Assembly: GCA_013339895.1 (NCBI GenBank)
Contig: JABACO010000001.1
Span: forward strand, 14,759,604 to 14,823,603
Direction of reading: 5' to 3'
Origin: Ephydatia muelleri
Taxonomy: Eukaryota; Porifera; Demospongiae; Spongillida; Spongillidae
Length of the DNA: 64,000 bases
The notes beneath the pieces were generated by a model that did no database searches, was not told where the DNA came from, and saw nothing but the letters and a program-made list of their open reading frames with translations. A program made the position numbers and the translations under genes. Position 1 is the stretch's first letter; each line of letters begins with the position of its first letter. This document shows positions 1 through 11,049 of the stretch, in pieces.

Positions 1-269
1 CGTAACAGAGCAGTAATCGTATTCGTTACGGTATGTTATCGGTTTGTAGCATATTGTAATTACATATATACTCGAAAATGGACCAATACGCACGGAAAAG
101 AGTTCCAGACAAAAACGGGCGTAGTGTAAGCACTTTTCGACTCAATTTGAGAAAATCAGCACCATCGTGTGTAAAGCATGCATTTTTAGAGCAGGTACTG
201 CACAATGTGTAAGATGCTAGTGAAATGTATAGAATGATGGGACCTGCATGGTGGTTTAAAACATTGCAA

Positions 270-440
270 TATTGTATTGCAATGTATTGTATTGTTATAA
301 TGGAATATTGCAATATATTGTATTGTTACAATGGAATATTGCAATATATTGTATTGTTATAATGGAGTATTGCAATATATTGTATTGTTGTAATGGAATA
401 TTGCAATATATTGTATTGTTGTAATGGAATATTGCAATAT
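270..440. repeat. 31-bp AT-rich minisatellite
   Basis: About five copies of a 31-bp unit containing TGGAATATTGCAATATATTG; successive copies of TGGA start at 301, 332, 363, 394 and 425. Open frames across it are repeat artefacts. No gene is seen in 1-660. Confidence 0.9.
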
Positions 441-673
441 ATTTATTGCTGAATATCAGTACAACCAATACAATAACAATATTATTGTGCCTAGCGCTGT
501 GGTAGAGTAGGTGGTTGACGTAGATGAGACCGCAGCTTTGGCCAGGAGGACCTGGAGATGGTGGTTCAGATCTCGGCCAGGTGAGCTGGAGTGGAGAGTG
601 TGTCCCCAACACAGGAATACGGGAGTGTATGTGTTCTAGTGAGCACATGATGGTAACATCACACACATCAGAG

Positions 674-815
674 TGAAAGGGAGGGAGGGAGAGGAGGGAG
701 GAAGAGGAGGGAGGGAGGGAGAGGAGGGAGGGAGAGGAGGGAGGGAGGGGAGGGAGTTAGGTAGGGAGGTAGGGAGAGGGGTGAGAGAACGAGGGAGGTA
801 GGGGAGGGAGGGAAA
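674..815. repeat. GGGA-rich low-complexity tract
   Basis: Purine-only stretch made of GAGGGAGG-type words. No coding signal. Confidence 0.85.
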
Positions 816-1104
816 GGGTTATGAGTTATACATTTCTACGGAGAGTCGAGCATGCACTCCGTGAAGTTGCTAAACAGCTTATTTTTAGTGCTTGTTCATT
901 GGTTAGTACTAAATTTTAGTTTTGTAAACTGTGAGATACGCAGTTGGCTGGTATTTATACGTAAATCTTGGTCAATGTATTCCAAAATGCTAACCCGCAG
1001 TCGTAATAGAGCGATTCTTACTTTGATTGGTGCACTAGTATTAGTACCCACCAAAGTTGAATGCACCTTGCTGCAAGATTTTAGAGAAAGCAAAAAGGCT
1101 GATT

Positions 1105-1650
1105 GACCATTGCAATTATGGTAAATTTTAACTGAGTGGCCGCTCAAATAGCAAAGAAACTAAGCGCATGTAACGTACAACTGATGCAAAATAGCGATGA
1201 AACACAGCCATTTAAATCCGCAAACCAACAATACCTTGGAAACCAGAACATAACGGAGTGGCACGCATTTATTGGGTTATGATACATCATAGCCGTTTTT
1301 TAATCTGTGGAAATATTGGAATGTGTACAAAATTTTTTTTCGCGCGAATGTCATGCTGAATGATAGTGTTCACTGCTTGAAGTAGGTCATCTGCCGGAAT
1401 GTGATGGTAAATTTTAAGTGGCTCAAATCGCAAAGAAAAGCGCATGCATTTAACAACACAGCCATTTTAATCCGTAAAATCACAATAGCCTGGAAACCAG
1501 AATGTAAGTGGCACGCATTTATTGGTGTTGATTGCATGTCTTAGTTTCCAATCACCTACATGTGGAGAACTATCGCATTCCAATTTTTCCACAATCTGTG
1601 GAAAAATTGGAATGCGCACCAAAAAAAATTTCGCGCGCGAAATGCCCCTG
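1105..1650. repeat. Imperfect tandem duplication of about 270 bp
   Basis: Two diverged copies, about 1118-1375 and 1400-1650, share in the same order ATGGTAAATTTTAA, a block with CAAAGAAA and GCGCATG, then GGAAACCAGAA, GGCACGCATTTATTGG, AATCTGTGGAAA and TTTCGCGCG. No coding signal. A short frame at 852-1106 overlaps the upstream edge and has no recognisable domain. Confidence 0.75.
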
Positions 1651-1654
1651 GCTT

Positions 1655-1765
1655 ACACTGTAGGTTAACCCACCTGCAACCAAATATGTGAATGAGCTGA
1701 CGCGGTAGCTATCAGTCTGCTCAATGTCCTGGGATGCCCTACGATAACCAACAGCTGTGACGTTA
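1655..1765 (-). repeat. Dispersed repeat, copy 1 of 3
   Basis: The reverse complement of this stretch matches about 51080-51190 (GTTGGTTATCGT, CATCCCAGGACATTG, GACTGATAGCTACCGCG, ACATATTTGGT.GCAGGTGGG). A shorter third copy lies at 59367-59440. Homology with the 51-kb copy stops at the hAT end at 1769, so the hAT element inserted here. Family not recognised. Confidence 0.75.
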
Positions 1766-1926
1766 GCGCAGGGCCGCCAAGAGCCAGCCCGGGCCCGGGG
1801 CTAATATTTTTCTCGGGCCCCTAGCCTAATGAATTAATAATACATTAGTGTATAATACTGTTTGTTTGCCATTTGTGTTATATACAAAGCAAATTAAAAA
1901 AAGAACATAAACATACGCACAAATTA

Positions 1927-3130
1927 TCAAGTGAATGGAGTGCCGACTGCAGCCTTGCGCGCTTTTTTGTTTGCGAAGGTTTCTATTATTTCATTAAAAT
2001 CTAGTTGCTTCGCCAACTCTGACTCGACAGCCAATGTTCCTAAAGAAGTCAACCGCATCTGGCACATAGTTGATCGGAGATAATTCTTAATTCTTTTTAG
2101 AACACTAAAAGATCGTTCTGCTTCAGCTACTGTAACGGGCAACGTGCAGTAAATGCGAAGAGTTACGCAACAGTTGGGAAATATAACCATCAATGACGTT
2201 TCTGCTAGCGCATTGAGCAGCTGAATGGGATTTAAAGGTTTTTCCCCTAAGTTACTTGTATGAATGGCTTTTAGATGCATTACCTGAACAAGTTCGGAAG
2301 AAACATCACCAGCGTACTGAGCCACAAATAACTTTTGCTATTTCTTCCACTTCACTTTCATTCATATTCAAGTACTTCCATAGGAAACCAAACATGGACT
2401 CCAGTGCATGTATTGATTCATAGCGATTAGTCATGTTTCCAATTACACAGTCCAGAAGCACGTAGAATACGTTGTTCCGAAAATGGTCTTCCTGGCTAAC
2501 ATTAGAATCATCTTGCGCACTCAGGCTTTCTTCCTTTGTCTACGTTCAGGCAACATCGGCTCTATACCAGTGTTTTTTGCTACATTCATGAAGAATTGCA
2601 TCCCACTGTTTCCTCAGCTGCTTTAGATCTTCAATAAGACTTTGTATGTTTCCAACTTCAACATCCAAAGTTGCACTTCTGGCTTGCAATACTTTATTTC
2701 TGTAGTCGATGGCTGTCAAAACCTGGATGCCATCAGTATGCATTGAAATGATTCAACAAACGATTTAATCCCGTGTATTTCAGATCGTATTTCAGCTGTT
2801 AGGTTTGATCTTCTAAGGCACTCAATATACCTGGAAGATGTGCACTAACAGGCCGAACACTCTCAATTCGAGCAGACCAACGTGTCGTGGACATACCGTG
2901 CAAGGAGCACCCTATGTGTTTTTGCAAAATTTCCCACCGTTGTGGGCTGCAACTGAACAGAGAGTATAATCGCTGGATTATATCTCATTCAATCTTTAAA
3001 CGCTATCACTTACATCAAACCCATGTTGTTTTAGCGTATTCTGCCCTTTGACCCCTTCCGCACGCATTGCCTTTTCCCTTCTTTTCTGGGTGCCTGATTT
3101 GTGATGGTAGCTCATTCTTGCCTCTCGTAA
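1927..3130 (-). pseudogene. hAT transposase remnant (ZMYM1/TTF-like, C-terminal dimerisation domain)
   Basis: Read on the minus strand, the remnant starts with MSYHHKSGTQKRREKAMRAE (frame opening near 3113), resembling the basic N-terminus of ZMYM1-like hAT proteins. It then has a block near 2900-2850 containing LHGMSTTRWSARIESV (the TRW motif that precedes the helical part of these transposases), a helical fragment at 2743-2546, and the hAT dimerisation domain at 2325-1927 with LPVTVAEAERSFSVLKRIK. The segments lie in different frames with stops between them, and the region between N-terminus and TRW motif is far too short for a full protein, so an internal deletion and point decay are likely. 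It is an inactive relic. Confidence 0.75.
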
Positions 3131-3536
3131 AATAGAAAGTGTAAACCAAGAAGCTGATTGGTTACAACGGTCTGGGCCTGTCACGGCACAAAATGTCCTA
3201 CCTGAAAATTGTCCGGCGGACCGATTATGGCAGCCAAATTTGGTCCGGGACCAAATTTGGCTGCCATATTTGGTCCTACCGGACAGAATGTGGCTGCCAT
3301 ATTCGGTCCCACCATGCCATATTATGTCCGCCCGAGGACCAAATGTCGCATCCATATTCTGTCCGGTAGGACCATATATGGCTGCTATATTTGGTCCCGG
3401 ACCAAATGTTTCCAATTAAAATGTATAAATATTTGCATTTATTTCTTCATAAATATGACTGAAAACATGATAACACAATTAAGTGGACAAGCACACTTAG
3501 TCTAAATCATTGACAATCATTGACAATGAAACAGCA

Positions 3537-6500
3537 CTAATTATCAGTCCAACTTTTACATCTCACACAAGCCCACTTTGTATTTGGTTGTTGGGAATCT
3601 GCAGATACTGACACACATAAGTCAATATGATACCATGTTCCACAATAACTACACTCAATCATTTTAATTCCTTCCAATTTTGGCAATCTGCAAACACAAT
3701 GTATTGGTATATTTGCTGAGTGCCTCACTTTAGATCCATGGCGTCTTATCTTTTGTATTGGAAATGCAGTAATATTTTGCTTCTCAAGGCAATCAACTAA
3801 GTGCTTCCTCATTGCCTTTTGCTGATAGAAGAAGCTACCTGGTTGTTCTCCTCTAGCCAATGAAGTAGCAAATGCTATTGCAAATAGCCCACAGTCATCG
3901 CAACCTTGCTGCATTTGCACATCAACGTAGGTAAGTTTGATAATGTCTTTGGGAGTGCAAACAATGCTTGCAATCTGGTTTAATAGAGAACTAGTTGGAC
4001 TACCTGATGCACAGTCATAGACATGTATCTCTTCATCATTGCAGTTGATATTTGAAACTGTTACCCAATGGTGTTTTCCAGTGTTCATAATCTGAATGAA
4101 CTCACTTTTTGCAATGCTATATGACAAGACCATACCCAGTGCAACCTCTTGAAGCCCTTGTATATGAGGATACATTGATTTCAGCAGTTTCTGACCAGCA
4201 TCTACAATCTCATCACTTAGCCACCCACCACTTGTAATCATTTTCTTATCTTCTGTTGTCAACCCTGGTACCCAGTGTTGGACTTCATCTTGAGCCAGAG
4301 GAACGTAGCTTTCAACTTCAACTGCTGGTTGACATGGTACAGTCATCTTTTTACTGTTTTGTCGCATCAGTTTAGCAACACGCTTAGTTTTGGTATTGCA
4401 CTCTCGTTTGGATCTAGTCCCATCTCCCCTAGGAAAAAATTCTGGAGTAGGTATCAGAAGCTTTGGCTTCTCTGAGAGTAGGGATGAAGTCTCAAGTTCA
4501 CTTGTGTGATTACTTTCTTGCAGTACAGCAGATGCTGAATCCTTTGCAGTAGGAGAAAGAGCTACTGTTGTCTCATCCATTGTAGGTGACAGAGACACAG
4601 CTGATCGTGAGGTAGAAGTAGGTCCTAACGAAGGTGAATTTCTGCCAGGAGATGGAGTTGAATGTGATTCATTGGAGGCTGATGGTGACTGAAGTAGGGA
4701 TGAAGTCTCAAGTTCACTTGTGTGATTACTTTCTTGCAGTACAGCAGATGCTGAATCCTTTGCAGTAGGAGAAAGAGCTACTGTTGTCTCATCCATTGTA
4801 GGTGACAGAGACACAGCTGATCGTGAGGTAGAAGTAGGTCCTAACGAAGGTGAATTTCTGCCAGGAGATGGAGTTGAATGTGATTCATTGGAGGCTGATG
4901 GTGACTGAAGTAGGGATGAAGTCTCAAGTTCACTTGTGTGATTACTTTCTTGCAGTACAGCAGATGCTGAATCCTTTGCAGTAGGAGAAAGAGCTAGTGT
5001 TGTCTCATCCATTGTAGGTGACAGAGACACAGCTGATCGTGAGGTAGAAGCAGGTCCTACTGGAGGAGATGGACTTGAATGTGATTCATTGGAAGCTGAT
5101 GGTGACTGAAGTCTTCTTGAAGGTGAACAGGACAATGACTTGTACACTTTAATATGAACATGGCTAACTCTTGGAATTGTGGTAACACGACCTTTTCCAC
5201 ATGATTGTAGCTCGTAAAACCTTTTCCTAGACTCCTTGTGATCAAATAAGGTCCAACCCATGGAAAATCTAAATCTAGTTTGCCTCCTTTTCTTTTTTTC
5301 TTTCTGAAGTCTTTCTTCAGGACATGTGTACCTGCACTGTAAAAGACAGCCTTACTGTGTTTCTTATCATACTGCTCCTTCTGTTTCTTCTGAGCAGAAA
5401 TAATGTTTTTCTGCACTTCCTCCAGTAAAGCTTTGTGCTGTGACTCTTTCTGCTGAATTTCAGTTTCTTGAGAACATATGGTAACTTCAGCTTCATTACA
5501 TGGCCCTTGATGTACACCAGCATCTAGATCAAGAGGAAGAATGGCTTTGCGACCAAACATAATCTCAAATGGAGTAAATTTTGTTGATTCATGTCGTGAA
5601 GTGTTGTAAGCAAATGTGCAAGTGTCCAAATAATCATCCCATTTCTCCTTCTTTTCTTGTATGTACTTGCGAAGCATATTTTGTAGAGACTGATTAAATC
5701 TTTCAACTAACCCATTGCTCTGTAGACATGAAGCAGATTAGCATAGTTATTCATTTAATTACTGAGGTGTTTCATAAATGAAAAAAATCGATTAAAAAAT
5801 TTCTGTATTGAGCAGTTTAACTTATAATTGCTGATAAACATTCTACTATTGTGCACGCCTAAAAAACCAAGTTTACATGTATTATTAATATCAAACAAAT
5901 TAGAAATAACTAACAGCAATGAAAACTTCCTGACATCATATTAGATTACTAAATTATAACTATTAAAAGCTTCAGAGTGTTCATTTAAGTTTAATAATTG
6001 CAATCTATATAGTCGACTAATAAATTCAAACCAATTAGTTATCAATATTTGAGGTAATGATTTTTTTAATTTGATTTATTTAGGAGTTTTGAGGTTTGAA
6101 TCCATTTTTTCATTTTGACTATTTCAGTTAATAAAAATAATTATCTATCAGCGTGTCTTGCTGATAGGAATTTTAGCATTAATAACCAGTTTATATTTTT
6201 ATTACAGTAGGGAAACACCTTGTAGATTTAAAATTTTATCAGTACAACTATGTACTAGTGATTAGTTATGTACACACCAAAATCAGTCAAATTAAAATGT
6301 CTAAAAGCTGCTGATATTGTTTTACTCAAATCCCTAAACATTAGACACAAATATCTTTAATGGAATAGTGTGTGGTGTCAATTTATCTCAACAGGCCTGA
6401 ATCACATTTTTCTACTGATATTCTAAGCACTACTTCCCCCCACCCTCTTGATTTTGTCTACCTGAGGATGATATGCAGTTATCAGATGGTGCTTTATGTT

Positions 6501-7360
6501 CAGAATCTTCATCATTTCATCATTGAGCTGGTTCTTGAATTCACTCCCTTGGTCGGTAGTGATCACAGCAGGTAGCCCCATCTTCATAAATATCTAGTAA
6601 GTACACAAGTATTGGGAAAATGAATATATAATTAACATCACATATATACCTTAAAGAGTGAGCTAGCTATTCCTGATGCTTCTTTGGTTGGAAGAGCAAC
6701 AGCTTCTACCCATTTTGTGAAATAATCACATAGGGTAAGAATATAACTATTTCCTGAGGTGGTCTTAGGTGAAATAGGGCCAACAAAATCAATGCCCACG
6801 TGATGCCAGGGTGAATGGACTGGAACTGGAAACAATTCTGTTGTTGAAATGGACAGTTTCTTGCTATTCCTTTGACAGAGGTCACAGGTAGAGATCTGTG
6901 TAAGAGACATATACATGTAATGAGAAATGAGAGATATTTTTTAACACTTACCATAATTTCTATATTCTTTGTTACACCTTTCCAAAAAAACCGCTCCAAA
7001 ACGCGATGGGAAGTACGCTTGACACCCATGTGCCCAGATGTTATATCCACATGGCATGCCTTCAAGATGCTGCACCTTTCCTCGCTGCTGCGAACGTATC
7101 TGACTTCAAATACCTCCTGTTTGATCGAAGCCATCAATGCATGGATGCCATACAGAGCGCGCAACGTATATATTTACCTTTTGCCCAGTTGAATTCTTTT
7201 TGGGTTTTTTGTAGAAGACCTCTCCATCTCTCAAAGTAAGTGTTGCAGCCTTTCTTCTAATGACTCTTTTGTCGTTGCTGGTACTACCTTCAGGATACCT
7301 CCCATCAAACAAGTAAAGACATGCCTTTTCGACCAGATCTTCGTTTTCATCCGCACACAT
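3537..7360 (-). CDS. Ginger transposase: integrase, Ser/Thr-rich repeats, Ulp1-like protease, PHD finger
   Basis: Inferred exons on the minus strand: 7360-7178, 7116-6952, 6895-6650, 6593-6462 and 5719-3537. All junctions are GT-AG in phase 0, and the first intron is only 61 nt. Domain order: YPEGS N-terminal region; HHCC zinc motif split over exons 2-3 (CHVDITSGHMG, then CDLCQR); integrase core with the first Asp in GIDFVGP, the second in TTDQGSEF and the Glu in NGLVERFNQ; a GPY-like module (WVGPYLITRSLGKG); three copies of a roughly 72-residue Ser/Thr/Pro-rich repeat; a Ulp1-like cysteine protease (HHWVTVSN, YDCASG, QGCDDCGLF); and a C-terminal PHD finger (CVCRLP, CSYCGTWYH, WACVRCKSW). The catalytic residues are all present. 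One frame change is needed near 5216-5219, within a TTTT run between the GPY-like module and the repeat region. Protease and PHD domains may alter SUMO marks or read histone tails at target sites, which is inference. Confidence 0.8.
4480..5110 (-). repeat. Coding tandem repeat inside the Ginger gene (about 216 bp, 3 copies)
   Basis: Three nearly identical units begin at SPSASNESHS in the protein; the first is slightly shorter because it lacks the PGRNSPSLG segment. Near-identity at the DNA level indicates recent amplification or homogenisation. Ser/Thr/Pro-rich composition suggests a disordered linker between integrase and protease. Confidence 0.9.
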
Positions 7361-7559
7361 CTCTCTAGCAGTTTCTGATGCAGTACACGTGCTTTCACAC
7401 TTCTAAACGCATGCGCTACAAGTAGGACCGTTTGTGGCGGGGGCGGACCAAATATGCTGGCATATTTTGTCCGGCCGGACCAAATTTTGACCCGGACCGA
7501 ATATTTCATGACAGGCCCCGAAACTAATTAGCAACTAAGCCATTCATTATCGACCAGGC

Positions 7560-7679
7560 CTGAGGGGGCGTGCCTAGTGACTAATAAAGGGCGTGGCTCT
7601 AAAGGCCCGGGCCCCATTGAGGCCCGGGCCCGGGGATTTTGCCCCCCCCCCCCCCCCCCCCCCCCTCTCTTTGGGGCTG
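7560..7679. repeat. GGGCCCGGG clusters and C homopolymer at the hAT right end
   Basis: Contains GGCCCGGGCCCC twice and a run of about 24 C at 7642-7666. Homopolymer length is unreliable in assemblies. Confidence 0.7.
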
Positions 7680-7684
7680 CAATT

Positions 7685-9775
7685 CAGAGATAATATATAG
7701 AGGGATTGGAAACGAATCACGTGCGCCATATAGACTTTAGCAATATTAGCGCGCCCTAGCGTGAATCACACCTACGTTGACCAAAAAAGGGGGCGGAATT
7801 ATAGGCTTGAATTGAAGTCTTGAATGTCACAAGGTAATGAAACATGCTTTCTCAAGTTTAAATAAAGTAGTCGATAGACGATCAACTAAAGATTCATTGA
7901 ATACTTATAGATTCGATTTTGCGCCATTAAAAAAAAAATATTGGCCATTTTTTTTCACTTTGGGGGGAGAATCCATCGATCTAGATAAACTGTCCACGTC
8001 ATTATTTGTGTATTTACTGCTCATAGTCTAGTCTGTGCCCATCGTTATGTTGTTTGCGTATAGCATCTTCAGAAACCTCGCTATGATGTTTTGGGTACCC
8101 TTACTCTCTGGGGGAGCCACGGCTTTTTGTTACGATGGTGCTGGTTTTAATATATTATAATGGTAGAGCTATGTTGGTTGTGTGCCCATCACATGTTTTT
8201 AAAGGTAAACCACATCCCAACCGTTCTGTACATTTCTTCAAAGGTGATGGGCGGAAGAAAATTGAAGCTTCGACACATTAAGAACGCGGAGAAAAGGGGA
8301 GTTTGGTCGTGGCAATTCCTCGCGCTCAAGTATATGTGCCTGTTACAGAAGGCCTAACCTTGTCCTTGCCTGTTCCAGAGGTAATATATGTACAACCTTC
8401 TAAAGCTCCTGACCATGGTCATGATCAAGCTTCAGATCATACAGTAGTGAAATCACTCCGTGTCTCTCCCCTTGTCCCATTTCACTGGTGGCTTGGTACA
8501 ATCATTGAACATGCTGAGTGAGAGAATATCAATGGTCACACTCCCTCCATCCTGGGTGCCTATCATATCTGATGGATCCCAGTCCTTTTCTATATCGAAG
8601 TTGATAGAGCAAAGGAATCATGCAACAGTAATTGCAATGTGTCTGGTAATCAACAGTGACATGCAGTGGTCTGTTCACACTACCAGAGATAATATATAGA
8701 GGGGTTGGAAACGAGTCACGTGAGCTATACATTTCTACGAGAGTCTCAGCGGGCGATGCTATCTGGCGCTATAATCGCACCTTTAAGGTGTTATAAGGGA
8801 CGGACGAAGGGGGAGTACTTGGTACTCAACCAGGTTTACATTGGGCTATTCCATTATTTAATTATACACCCCTACAGATGACAATAAATGGTGTCCAGGG
8901 GGGTATAGGGGATATGTCACGGGGGGTGGTCATTTAAATCCCTGTCCCGGGGGTTAGAAGGCATAATAGAAGCTTGTCCAGGGGGGAGTGGAACAACATA
9001 GAAGATTGTCCAGGGGGGTGGGGCAAAACAGAAGCTCGTCCAGGGGGCATTTACAAGTCTGTTCCTGGGGGGTAGAGGTATAATACAAGCTTGTCCAGGG
9101 GTGTTATTATAAATTGTCCCGGGGGTATACGTTTGCAATTATTGTCATCTGTAGGGGTGTACGGTTAAATAATGGAATAGCCCATTAAGTAAAGTGGGAT
9201 TGATAGAGGGGTATTGTTTTAAAGCGAAAAATACCCGCTTTTTTGGTAATATCATGTCACTAGGGTCTGGAACCACGCGTATACCAAACTTGTTCTGCTT
9301 AGTTTTTGTATGTTTATATGATATTCATCATCCGCAAAACCGCGCTCTCACGTGAATCGAATCAACACCAATCTGGAGACCAGTGCAGTATCTTGTAGAA
9401 GACAAGTCAAGAAAGCTGTCAGCATGAGCGCTAGCATCTCTGAATCTGTGATTGGGTGTCTAACAACGCTCTATATTCGACGTATGGACGATCAAGCAAA
9501 TTTCGAACGGAGCGCAATCGAAAGAATGAAGAGCGAAAGATAGCACCATCGATGATCGCATCTGTTCCCCGAAGTGCTATGAATAAAAAGAAATGTACTG
9601 AGAGTGGATTCGAACCATGTAGCATCGTCCGCATATTATCTCTGGTATAGAATAGTAGCTGCACCTGAAGCCTTAAAAGTCATTGGTAGCATTGTCCGCG
9701 TTGATTAGTGTTGATTGGCTTTGTTTCCAATCCCTCTGAGTCTATATATTATCTCTGACACTACACACAGCCACA
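7685..9775. mobile_element. TIR element of the AGAGGGATTGGAA family
   Basis: Left terminus CAGAGATAATATATAGAGGG followed by ATTGGAAACGAATCACGTG at 7685; inverted counterpart CCAATCCCTCTGAGTCTATATATTATCTCTG ends near 9772 (quoted in parts: CCAATCCCTCT and ATATATTATCTCTG). A second left-type terminus lies at 8687 and a second right-type terminus at about 10072, so two related elements are nested or overlapping. I recognise no transposase inside. Short frames at 8160-8530 have no known domain. Confidence 0.6.
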
Positions 9776-10073
9776 GGCAGTCAATTGTTTGTTGCTGAGT
9801 GAACTACCAATACTGCTCAACTCCATTGACAATGGGTTTTTCTTATGCCAGTGCGTGAGTAGAATAGATGAAGGTTGCCCAGCAAAAAACCACACAGAAA
9901 TCTAAAGGCCAGAGAAAAACGATTTAGTCCATATTATGTGTCTGAACATTGTTAAGTGCTACACATGTATTCGTAACGCTTGTAAGGATTCGTTCGAGGA
10001 TTGTGCGCGTAAATTAGTGTTCATTGGCCCCCTTTCCAATCCCTCTATGTATCATCTCTGGCGAATTCGATAC
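8687..10073. mobile_element. Second copy of the AGAGGGATTGGAA-family element, overlapping the first
   Basis: Starts CAGAGATAATATATAGAGG then GGTTGGAAACGAGTCACGTG at 8687; the inverted counterpart (CCAATCCCTCT, then ATCTCTGG) ends at about 10073. The pairing of ends with the 7685/9772 element is ambiguous. Confidence 0.5.
8843..9183. mobile_element. MITE with about 45-bp TIRs, internal GTCCAGGGGG repeats
   Basis: Left TIR GGGCTATTCCATTATTTAAT through CACCCCTACAGATGACAATAA; the right end is its inverse (TTATTGTCATCTGTAGGGGTG through AATGGAATAGCCC). Flanks ATT on both sides may be a 3-bp target duplication. The interior has about seven irregular GTCCAGGGGG or GTCCCGGGGG blocks 35-45 bp apart. 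No coding capacity. Confidence 0.8.
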
Positions 10074-11009
10074 TTCTATCTGAAAACTAGGCATAACCGA
10101 CCTCCTCAAATCCCACACGAATTACATCTATACACAGATTTCTACCAATGCGCATGCTCAAAAATTGTCATTGAGAGCACATGCCCGTAGCCTGGACACG
10201 CACATACCATACATGTTACATGTACTGTACTCGCATATGCCGGCATACACATGCACCTGACATATGGAATCGTTTCACGCACTAATGCATGTTTTTAATT
10301 GTTAGGAGTCTGAAATGTCCTCTACACATTGCTTCTTACGTAATGAGAATCAGAGTATCTGTCATGGAGTTGTAAGGCTCTGAATTTGTAATTAGCCATA
10401 TACATTTCAATGCAAGCGTTGCATGCATTTTTCTATTACGCGTAAAGGAAATTTTATACCGTATACGTTAGGTCCCTTTTCGCGGAAACGATCTTATATG
10501 CCACACCATTATAGATAGTCTCCGCACCAAATCCTTCACCCATGAACTGAGAGGCTTGACAGAGATGGATAGGCTGCATTGGACACTGCACAATATACAC
10601 TTAACTTAACCCTCTCACCTCTCATGATATATGCATTGGTACAGGAAGGAGCTACATGCAGATTAAAGACTCTTTGTTGAATGACTTATTTTGAACACAA
10701 TTTGCATGCTCAGCAATTAAATTCGTGACGCAAAGCTTTTGTGAGTTTGTGACCGAAGCGTGCACGTGGCCAAACACCAGCTACATGTCGGTCTATAAAC
10801 GACTCGTGTATGTTTTACTATAGTATTAGTATTTTTAGTTTATTTAGCTCTACATGTATAGCTATCTGTTTTCTGAGGAAAAGAATCTGAGATCACTTCT
10901 TTTGATCGCTTACCTCAATTCCTGCTCACACGCACCATTTGATCGATCGCGCGATTAAATATCTCGTTAATACACAAGTACAGCACGGCTGTTTTCATTT
11001 CCGTGACAA

Positions 11010-11018
11010 AGAGCCTAC

Positions 11019-11047
<29 letters not shown>
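11010..11047. repeat. C homopolymer
   Basis: C-run of more than 30 bases; copy B has the matching G-run at about 41131-41168. Confidence 0.9.

Positions 11048-11049
<2 letters not shown>

Larger units (their letters stand above)
3179..7513 (-). mobile_element. Ginger-type DNA transposon, nearly intact
   Basis: The termini are TGTCACGG at 3179 and, inverted, TGTCATGA at the other end (TGACA ends at 7513). Both are flanked by the 4-bp target duplication GGCC (3175-3178 and 7514-7517). TGT-starting termini and 4-bp duplications are known for Ginger1 elements, whose transposase derives from the integrase lineage of Ty3/gypsy retrotransposons. Subterminal regions (3190-3410 and 7400-7510) are packed with short palindromes around GGTCCGG and TTTGGTC, probable transposase binding sites. 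One multi-exon gene fills the minus strand. Confidence 0.85.
1769..7679 (-). mobile_element. Decayed hAT-family transposon carrying a nested Ginger insertion
   Basis: The left end reads CAGGGCCGCCAAGAG and continues into GGGCCCGGG-rich sequence. The right end (7590-7679) read in reverse begins CAGCCCCAAAGAG, followed after a C-run by GGGCCCGGGC. These are plausible imperfect hAT termini. Coding remnants on the minus strand lie at 3140-1927. A 4.3-kb Ginger-type element sits between the hAT start codon region and its right end. I see no clear 8-bp target duplication, although the CAATTC at 7680-7685 matches the expected continuation of the flanking repeat seen intact at 51.08 kb. The right boundary is less certain than the left. 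Confidence 0.6.

Noticed and set aside
852..1106. Secreted or membrane small protein with hydrophobic segments
   Set aside because: No homology recognised, overlaps a local tandem duplication, no splice or start context to support it.
9590..9650. tRNA gene suggested by GGTTCGAATCC on the minus strand
   Set aside because: The T-stem pairs poorly (about 3 of 5 bp) and no acceptor stem, anticodon arm or A box could be found; at most a decayed B box.
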